A stretch of 64,000 nucleotides of DNA from Hsuehochloa calcarea. Lineage: Eukaryota; Streptophyta; Magnoliopsida; Poales; Poaceae. The stretch's first letter is position 1. Every line of letters starts with the position of its first letter. Under the pieces are notes generated by a model, which saw nothing but the letters and a program-made list of their open reading frames with translations, was not told the DNA's origin and ran no database searches. The position numbers and the translations under genes were made by a program. This document shows positions 56,529 through 64,000 of this stretch, one piece after another. The DNA is taken from NCBI GenBank assembly GCA_036346395.1, contig CM070599.1, positions 34,277,232-34,341,231 on the forward strand. The letters run 5' to 3'.

Positions 56529-57038
56529 CAAGGTAGTTAGAATCGCGATCCTACTGTTAGAGTCTTACGATTCTATGAACCCACGACAGTCTGGTGATCC
56601 AAATCGCACTGTCGATCTACTCGTAGAGACTTAGGGTAAAAAAAATTGTAATTTTTATAGAGGTCAGGCTTTGCTGATATTTTATTTTAGAGCAAAATTT
56701 GTTGATATTAATTTTTGAGAATGAAATTATAAATAAATAAGGAGCATGCAAAATATTATATCAGTGTGGTAATGTTGTTCTCCTGTCGTTCAGAATTATA
56801 TCACCCATCATGTCAGACCATTATGCTTTTCTGTAGTGTGATAAGAAGTGTTTTGCCCCTTTTTTTGGTAATAAGTAAGTGATAAACCTTATAAGAATCA
56901 TACAAACTTATAATATAGATGTTAAATATGTGTATTTTTACAAATCCATAAAAGCACCGATTCCACAATTCAATACTACGATTCGATCCTACCGGAGGCA
57001 AATCGATCCGACTCGGGATCTCGACTCTGACTACCTTG
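56529..57038. mobile_element. hAT-type MITE nested in the right arm of MULE-2
   Basis: 510 bp with a perfect 8-bp target duplication GTCGCAAT (56,521-56,528 and 57,039-57,046). Terminal repeats are CAAGGTAGTTAGAATCG and, inverted, CAAGGTAGTCAGAGTCG. AT-rich interior without coding sequence. The uninterrupted left arm (GGTACATTACGACACAAGCC) shows the empty site. Confidence 0.9.
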
Positions 57039-57614
57039 GTCGCAATGTACCGTAGTAGTAGCGTGCATGACTAAAGCAATTAGTCGAACCATCATACCAT
57101 GTGACCACATGTAACGTGCTTCTGTCCGCGGACTACAATCAAGTCCACTGTGTACAGAGTCTGACAAAAAAATTCATAATGATTCGACCTCAATTTCTAT
57201 ATTATATAACTCCTACAAATATTATACTTAAAATAATTTTATAGAAAAAATAATAACGTATAAAATTTCTAGAAATTTACACAAGGAAGCACACTATGTC
57301 ACGAGTCTCCACAAAAAAATTCAAAATTTTCTGATCTCATTTTATATATTTAAAAATTCCTTGAATAAATATTATTCAATATATTTTTCAGAAAAAAAAT
57401 ATTTGCTCTGATGTTTCACCGTCTTTGCGGTCTGCGTCACAAACTTGCTGGCCCGGGGCTAAATTGGGAATTTCAGAGTTGACGGGGTCAGTTTTGGAAT
57501 TTCAATGCACAATACTGCCAGATCGGTCCAAACTTCCTAATGTTGTATCACGTCTCTATTTAAGCAATACAGAGAATATAGAAGGCAGTGAAGACTGACT
57601 ATAAAGGTTGTGGC

Positions 57615-59793
57615 TGTCGGATCTGGATTTTTTAATCCTGAATTCTCTGTGTAAATATTTTACTATTTCATGGATTAGTAGATAACACTCACAGACACAT
57701 TGCTGAATCAATTTATACATGACGTAAAACCATATCATTCATTAATTTAACATATCAGAGTTTACATAGACCGTTTCGGGTCCAGTTTTACAATAATAGC
57801 TGAATAGACCAAATAATTACATCACAAAAGTAGCGGAAGCGACAACGGAAGTAAAAAAGGGTGATAACAAATCTCTCCACAGATAAGCGACTGAGGAAAC
57901 CCATGTGCGTCCGATATTACCCGATAAACTCAGATAATATAGGATGCACGCAAGTACAGGCGGATTTAGCTATACTAAGGCGAGATCTAGACTAAAAGAA
58001 CTAACTACTCTTGAGCGACTTCTAAGCCTCCAACTTCTGGATCTTCGTAGTAGTCGAAAGCTCCAAGATTTCCTGCTTCTGAGGGTTTTGGGGAGAGCGA
58101 GGATGAACACAACTTCCGTGCTCGTGAGCCAACACGCAAGATGCAATATATACATACAAGGCTTAACAAGGGTGGTCCGGGTTCTTTTATTTACTAAAGC
58201 AACTGTTTTAATTATCATAATAAAAAATTCCAATGACATGGCATTTTGTTAAAGAGAGTAATTACAATAATAATTAATAGTAGAGGTTCCCTCCATCGGA
58301 AACTCTACAAATGCTTTATTTGATTGGGGCTATCCCCATACGTTAACAACACTGGATACGACGATCTAGGGAAAAATCAAACCTCAGGCTAGATGAGCCG
58401 ATCTGGTTTTCATACCACCTACAAAGGTTTTTGAAATAGAATTAACTCAAGTTAAGTTCACATGTCCGCCTTTGACCGTAGGCACAGCTGTTTAAACAGT
58501 TTAAACTCTGCAGAGGTTGTACATTGTACCCATAAGAGATAATCATACTCGTTACCCCACATGATTCCGTAGTCATATAGTTGAGCGATCGTCACGGTAA
58601 CTTTTCAAACTACCTCGCCCCTTCCGTCATCTCACCCATATGGGGTTACGCCCATAAGTTGTGCGGGATATTCGCCTCAGCAACTTGCATAGATGGATTA
58701 CCCATAACGTCTAGTGCGACTGACAACTTCACCTTGTATCGGTGTCCCTTTCAAGCCGGTCGTAACACGCGCTTGCACGTTCCCGCTAACCGACCAGTGG
58801 GATGATATTCAGGGTTTAATAACTTTACTAAACCAAGTTGCACTTTGCAGACTTGTAGTTGTACTTATTTTACACGGGAGATCATGACAAGATTAAGACC
58901 TTAATTCATCCGGGCGGTTCATACCACATACCAACTACTCTCGTGCCTGACGGCACCCATCACCATTCCATCCGCCCAGATGTGTTAATAGCAAGTTATT
59001 AGAGTTTTTGAGGAGCAAAAATACAACAACTCAACCATTTCAGTCATTTACCAATAATGACTGCCCAAAAGCACTTTCATATTTAAAACATGATGATTGG
59101 AACATTTAATATCTTGGTATTTAAGCAAGACTAGCATGTCACTTAAGTACGACCTATAACTAGTATTTACCTCATAGTTAGTAGGGTGAGAAAGAATAAT
59201 CGATTCAATTATCAAAGGATGACTTAACAATTAATTAATCATCAAATGAGTATTTAAATACCTTAAACTTTAACATACATTTGATTAAAGACTTAAAGCA
59301 TGCACTTTTGGTAATTTAGAGGAATATAATTTGCATAAAATGTAGGCTTAAAATGATCAAAGTATTGACTCGCCTGAGCCAATTTATCGCAGTCTTGATC
59401 TTACTCAAAGCCTTCTCGGCCAGGGGTCTTGAATTCTTGGTCTATGTCTTTATTCAAATCTTGATCCTGCTCGAGTCGTTGCTTCTTCTGAACTCCAACT
59501 TCTAATTACACGATAACGATCGAGAAACTAAATAAATCCAAAGAACTCCAAAAGCCCAAATAAATTCAAGGAACTTTAAATAAGTTTTGCGATGAACGAG
59601 CCTAAGAGAAAATATTTAGCGAAGTTGGGATGTTTAACAAAGTCAAACGACCAATTGAGCGAAAAAGGAAATGGCGGAGAAACTCCGACGGGAGGGAAAA
59701 ACAAGAGAGTATCAAAGTCGAAGAAACTTTTGCAGTGATACTCCACTTCGGATTTGGAAGATGGCAAGATATTGCCGACCGGGGAACGTCACA
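57615..59793 (-). mobile_element. gypsy-type solo LTR, same family group as 39,429-41,176
   Basis: TGTCGGATCTGGATTTTTTA to GGGGAACGTCACA, 2,179 bp. On the minus strand it starts TGTGACGTTCCCCGG. It is co-linear with the LTR at 39,429. No coding domains. The flanks gtggc and gcttg do not match; if the start is TGGCTG at 57,611, then ggttg and gcttg match at 4 of 5. Confidence 0.72.
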
Positions 59794-60277
59794 GCTTGAC
59801 CTTTTTTAAAAACAAGAGCTTCTTTAATTAATGGATATTATTTGGTGAGTGTTAACCAAAAGAGATTTGGGTGTGAGTTTAACAAGTGAAGAGCATGATT
59901 TTAATTGTCGATCACAATGGGAGTCCAAGTATTACCATAGTTCTCTCCTGCAGTTGTGCTGGAATTGTTGGTATATTAATTATATTAATTACCACCGGTG
60001 ATTTAAATCCAGAGAGGAAGATAGAAGGACTGATATTAATTGGGCAAGATTATACTTTTAGCAAGATATTAATACTTTTAGCAAGATATTAATTTAAGTT
60101 GTACTCTAAATTAGATGGCAAAGGCATCTTGGTTAATTATGTTATCTTTTAACTCAAAGATGCTTACACAAGAATGGGTATATCCAAAAATTAAGTTATC
60201 AAAGTTATGCTTGAGATAAATATTAGTGATTTAAGATTCAAAAGTTTTCTTTTTCCTTAATTATTACATCACTATTT
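59794..60277. other. AT-rich spacer, no gene supported
   Basis: Contains a short direct repeat (TTTTAGCAAGATATTAAT, twice at about 60,056-60,092). No ORF of interest. It may include the left end of MULE-3, which could not be defined. Confidence 0.45.
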
Positions 60278-61411
60278 TTAAAGATCTTTCAGAGTTTTTA
60301 GGACAAAGAGAGGATACTGGATACCCTCTCCTTCATGAAGTACTCTGACATGAAGTTCGATGGATCTATGTTGATAGTCCCGCATGCGGCGAGGACATGA
60401 GGGCAGCTTGTGAAGGAGCTTTGGCTTGTTGCGTGTACAACTAGGTTCATTCACATGATCTCCAAGGCACACCTCGTGGGTAACAAGAGAGTGAGACATC
60501 CCAAATCCGGCTCTGCCCCGAAGGAGCACGTCGAAATGATGGTCTGTATTGCCCATCACAAAAATCATGTGTGACTGACCCTTCTCGGTCTTGGTTTGCA
60601 TGTACGCTGTGATCTTCGAGCATTGCGAAGTATGTGGGTTGACTGCATGAAGTACCGTATTTGCATGCCTTTCCCTGAAATATCTGATTGTATTGTGCAG
60701 AATGCCTTCTATGATGGCGACGAGAAGCGAGGACGGAGGCCCGAAAAACCAGTTGTACACCTCCGCAAGGTTAGTGGTCATTATGACATACCTTGCACCA
60801 TCCGTGTCGTGCAGCAAGTACCATTTCTCTAATGGCTCAACCTCAATCCGTATTTGAGGACCCGAAACGTCCGTTGCATGGACAAGGTCCACAGCTTAAT
60901 GGCATCCTGAAGTGATAATTTGTTAGCAAACATTACATGAAGCCAAACCTCCGTACCATGGTACTCCCACGATGATTCATGATTGTCGTGCACAGTAAAA
61001 CCCTCAACGTCCACCCTATTCCATTCCTGCTGGATGGGATCTTCATCCTCATCGGAAAAGTCATCGTCGTCCTCTTCTAAAGCTTCCTCCTCATCCTAGG
61101 CCGTCAAGTCATTGATCTCCATCTGACGTACTATGTTGTCGACATGCTCCCCTTGCATCCATTTGTCCAGTGGGCTTAGTGTGCGGTGTGCAATCTTCCT
61201 CTTCTGTCTCCGCAACATCGGTCACCACGTCCTCTTCATGAACCACGCGTTGCGTGCCCAAGCTGCTCCCACCAACTAGACGATAGCCATCGGTAGTGCC
61301 TCGTGCGACAACCTTCGGACATGCTTGCACGAGTAGCACACACTCGAATCCACGGTGCCAACAACCTTCCACAAAGCCCTGCCATGCAACCGTGCGCATC
61401 AGTCTACTCAA
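60278..61411 (-). pseudogene. Mutator-like transposase of MULE-3 lacking the DDE core
   Basis: N-terminal part 61,411-60,870: CWHRGFECVLLVQACPKVV, an acidic linker, then WEYHGTEVWLHVMFANKLSL and QDAIKLWTLSMQRTFRVLK (MuDR-type N-terminal domain). From 60,840 it passes directly to the C-terminal part LEKWYLLHDTDGARYVIMTT and NLAEVYNWFFG, with remnants of the SWIM region (NKPKLLHKLPSC, about 60,420). The region holding the catalytic aspartates is absent compared with MULE-1. Stops and shifts also occur. Confidence 0.78.
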
Positions 61412-62010
61412 CTCCTACCGAATGTGCATGGTAGACAGACTCCAAAGCCTATGTAGGACGAGACTGTACACCTCGAGGCCGAGCATTCTCCACGTCCGAG
61501 TGTACTATACTGACTTGCGGAAACTATTCAAGTCAACACCATATGGACCTTCACGAATCGTACCAATACCGTAACACACTTTTAATCTTGTGGGCTCTGT
61601 CATGACTGATTTCTCACTGCAAATATTTTGAATATTACAACTAGCCATTTGTTAACATACATTCACAAAGTACGTGCTAAACCAGTAAGTAGCGATACGT
61701 TGTCTACATTCGGATGAGAACAAGAGCGGATGAGATTATTACCTTCATGCAAAGACCTTCTCTCCTTATCAACGAGTTCCTTCTTCTTTCTCTCTTACCT
61801 CCCAAGCTCCTCTCCTCTCCTTCTTTCCCTCTCTCGAGCTCCTCTGCTCCCCCTCCCTCCCTCCTTTGTTCTCTCTTATCCTCTCCTTCTCCCCCTCTAC
61901 CGACCTTCTCCCCCTCTCCTTATCTCCTCTCCCTAACTCCTCTCGCTCTCTCCCGAGAGAAATGGTGAAAGAGACCGTAAGGGGGCCAGTTGTGCCTTTC
62001 TATACAACCG

Positions 62011-62140
62011 TCTAGTCGCTCAACCGTTAAGCGATTAGTAACTGAAGGGACTAGTCGCTAAACTGTTGAGCGACTACTCCACTTATCATGTAACTGTTGG
62101 GCGACTTGGGTCTAGTCGCCCAACGGTGTAGCGATGTAGC
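62011..62140. repeat. cluster of inverted AGTCGCYCAAC motifs, subterminal in MULE-3
   Basis: GTCGCTCAACCGTT, GTCGCTAAACTGTTGAGCGAC and an 11-bp perfect stem GTTGGGCGACT (62,096-62,106) with AGTCGCCCAAC (62,114-62,124). The spacing and repetition suggest transposase-binding sites, an inference. Confidence 0.75.
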
Positions 62141-62200
62141 ATTATTTTTGTAAAATAAAAAAGCAGGTATATTACTGTATTTTGGAATAAAAATGATTAT

Positions 62201-63387
62201 TTTTTTTAAAAAAAATTATTGTTGTGCGGTGTATCTTCCAAACCTGTGTTCCTATGTTTCTTCATGGTATCAGATTGGTGACCGACCCCGGCACACCTTT
62301 CCTTCTTTGCTTCCGCTTGAGGAGAGCATGGCAAAGGAGAGCGAGGCGTGGAGGTGGCATGCGTATCTGGCGGGTGGCCGCGATGCTTGAATATGCGATA
62401 GTAAACTAGTAGTGGCTACTTGTTAGAGTATGGAAGAGTGCGTGTTTTACATGTTTGTCTTGATCTCAATCTTTGTTGAAAAATTAGCAGAGTGCCCGTG
62501 CGTTGTAACAGAAACATAAGCTTTTCACGAGATGGGAGGGTGAGAGAGGAGATGGGGACGGGGGAGTGGGTGGAGCAGCGACGACGAAGCCTAGGATGAG
62601 AGAGGGAGACGAGGAATGCGACGTAGGGGGATTTGCAAGCGCCAAGGGATAGGGGACACACGCGGACGGCTGATTGCGAGGTTGGTTCTGGTGACAGCGA
62701 AGTCAAAGGCGCGCGAATCAAGCGCGGCGGCGCCGACGTGGGTGCGAGGCGGGGCGGCGATGGCGCAGATGCGAGGAGCAGACACGTTAGGGAGGCGTTG
62801 CGGTTGACACGGTGGTCCCAATGCGCACGAAGGTTTCGTTGGTTTTTTACGTACGTAGAGATGAGATGATCCTCCTGTTGCGTGATGATAAACTCTTTCT
62901 TTTATTAGTTAAGAAATGTAGTACATTTTCTTAGCTTTGATAAACATTACAATTTTTCTAGGTGTAACATCAGTCTTCTGTGAAACTTCTCAACCAAAGG
63001 TGTGCATATTTTGTTGTGTCTGAAAAAAAAGGTGTGTATATTTCGCTGGGGCTGACGCTGCCCCACTCTCAAAAGTGTACATTTTGTTACTAACACACAA
63101 GGCCTAACATTACAACCTTTGCAAAACCAATCTAATCTAACCTAACTCGTACATGTTAGTAGTACTAGACAATACACAAGTTGTTATTTGTATCTAGTGC
63201 TACATCCTGGGTATGAAAAACTAAAACTTAAGGGCTCGTGGATGGCCGGGATTTTGTGTTCCTCAAACAAGCCCTAAGGGAGTGTTTTGATGAGGGATTC
63301 AAATTGAAATCTCCACTATCAAGCATGCCCTAAAAGTGAACAAAACTTTGGTTTAGTGCTAGAAGATCTGAAGGGGAAACCAACATC
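62201..63387. other. intergenic, no gene supported
   Basis: Short ORFs only. It includes a GC-rich patch (62,690-62,780) and AT-rich sequence up to the NAC gene, whose 3' UTR lies at the right end. Confidence 0.5.
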
Positions 63388-64000
63388 CTAGAACATACTA
63401 GAACGCTTACGCTTCCCAAATATTCCAGAAACGACGCCGCCGCCTCGCCGTCGAGCCGTCGCCTTCGCTTCCAGAGCTCGGTTCTTCCTCACTCTCTTCT
63501 TCAGCCTGTAGCGTATCGGTAAACCTGACCACTTCTTCGCCCTGACTGACGCACCCTCCCTCTTGCGAACTTTACATACAACATAGGAATTCATCTGTTT
63601 CACGCATGAACCGAGCAAAGTTGAAGTTAATCAACAGTACATCCTCTGTATGGAAATCTGAAATGATGTACAAATTAAATTTGCTTGGTGACGCGAGCTG
63701 CAACTCACCGACGGCCGTTCGAGGTTCCGGAGATCAAGCTGGTCCGTGTTGAGCGCGTACTCGGACATGCTCCACGGGGTTCTGCACCCGTGCGGCGTTC
63801 TGCCGTGGTAGTAGTCCAACGACGTTTTGAAGGCGATCACGCGGCCGCCGTGTTTGATGGGCGCCGGCCAGCCGCGTACCTTCCAGTACCCGCCTTGCGT
63901 GGTATAGAAGCACCCGTTGCTATATGTTTGTCCCTCGTCTTTGCGTACAAAGAAGAATCCTAGCATCTCTTTGTCTCTGTTGTTAACATCAACTGCATCG
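63388..64000 (-). CDS. NAC-domain transcription factor, 3' part (5' end outside window)
   Basis: Exon a is 64,000-63,709 (open to the window edge) and exon b is 63,594-63,388, joined in phase 0 by a 114-bp intron (TCG|GTGAGT, ACAG|ATG). The protein shows NAC subdomains C to E: MLGFFFVRKDEGQTYSNGCF, GGYWKVRGWPAPI, FKTSLDYYHGRTPHGCRTPW, SMSEYALN, then MNSYVVCKVRKREG. It ends 55 residues later after a lysine/arginine-rich stretch (YRLKKRVRKNRALEAKATAR) that looks like a nuclear localisation signal. No long activation region follows, so it is a short NAC. NAC proteins bind CACG-containing promoters. Confidence 0.85.

Larger units (their letters stand above)
53609..57536 (+). mobile_element. inverted-repeat element MULE-2 carrying two GRF zinc-finger genes and no transposase
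   Basis: The termini AAGTTTGGACCGATCTGGCA (53,610) and its inverse (ending 57,535) open long inverted arms, 53,609-54,425 and 56,490-57,536, with shared blocks such as GAAATTCCCAATTTAG, CAGTCCGCGGACAGAAGCAC (allowing one change) and AAGCCTCCGGACCATGTAAG. The flanks CTAATATAG and CTAATGTTG match at 7 of 9 bases, fitting a 9-bp Mutator-type duplication. The arms are unequal: the left has about 370 bp that the right lacks (about 53,926-54,297), and the right holds a nested MITE. The superfamily assignment is inferred from long arms and target size. Confidence 0.78.
60278..62200 (-). mobile_element. deletion derivative of a Mutator-like element, MULE-3 (ends approximate)
   Basis: Contains a transposase with its catalytic middle removed (60,278-61,411), a 190-bp pyrimidine-rich leader (61,770-61,960) and a subterminal array of inverted GCGACT motifs (62,011-62,140). 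The right end is placed near 62,200 by an AT-rich terminus (CCAAAATACAGTAATATACC on the minus strand). No terminal repeat partner was found on the left. Confidence 0.5.

Noticed and set aside
61714..61968. Serine/leucine/proline-rich ORF as a secreted peptide gene
   Set aside because: It is a translation of a long pyrimidine tract. All three frames give similar low-complexity protein.

Overview
This is nuclear DNA from a grass, most likely rice (Oryza) or a close relative. It holds plant intron-containing genes with GT-AG splice sites, several classes of plant LTR retrotransposon, Mutator-like and hAT elements, and an adenine phosphoribosyltransferase of grass type. There is no organellar or bacterial signature. 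The species cannot be fixed from sequence alone.

Layout. (1) 1-27,501 is one nested retrotransposon complex. A minus-strand Ty1/copia element (A) has been invaded twice. At 1,741-17,713 sits a solo LTR of Ty3/gypsy type (B), which holds a plus-oriented Sirevirus-like solo LTR (C, 2,854-15,510), which in turn holds a complete minus-strand Sirevirus-like copia (D, 4,466-15,325). At about 18,351-26,800 sits a decayed plus-strand copia (E) that contains a complete gag-only element (F, 18,892-23,798) with an intact 613-codon gag ORF. (2) 27,502-32,949 is intergenic, with two related hAT-like elements and a fragment related to LTR C. (3) 32,950-38,213 is a six-exon adenine phosphoribosyltransferase gene on the plus strand. 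(4) 39,429-41,176 is a gypsy-type solo LTR. (5) 41,767-43,153 holds two small minus-strand genes: a serine-rich protein with four repeats of an RS[VA]S motif, and a two-exon conserved plant protein of unknown function. (6) 43,813-52,259 is an 8,447-bp Mutator-like element with 79-bp TIRs and a perfect 10-bp target duplication. It carries a decayed plant-mobile-domain gene on the plus strand, facing a decayed transposase and a GRF-zinc-finger gene on the minus strand. (7) 53,609-57,536 is a second inverted-repeat element without transposase, holding two different GRF-zinc-finger pseudogenes and a nested 510-bp hAT-type MITE. (8) 57,615-59,793 is another solo LTR, followed at about 60,278-62,200 by a deletion derivative of a Mutator-like element. 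(9) 63,388-64,000 is the 3' part of a minus-strand NAC-domain gene that runs off the window.

Four host genes are therefore supported: APT, serine-rich, unknown, and NAC. The other coding-looking sequence belongs to transposable elements, mostly broken. The clearest exception is the gag of element F. Comparing the LTR pairs of D and F shows many one-base and homopolymer-length differences, so some frameshifts in the elements may be residual assembly error rather than biology.
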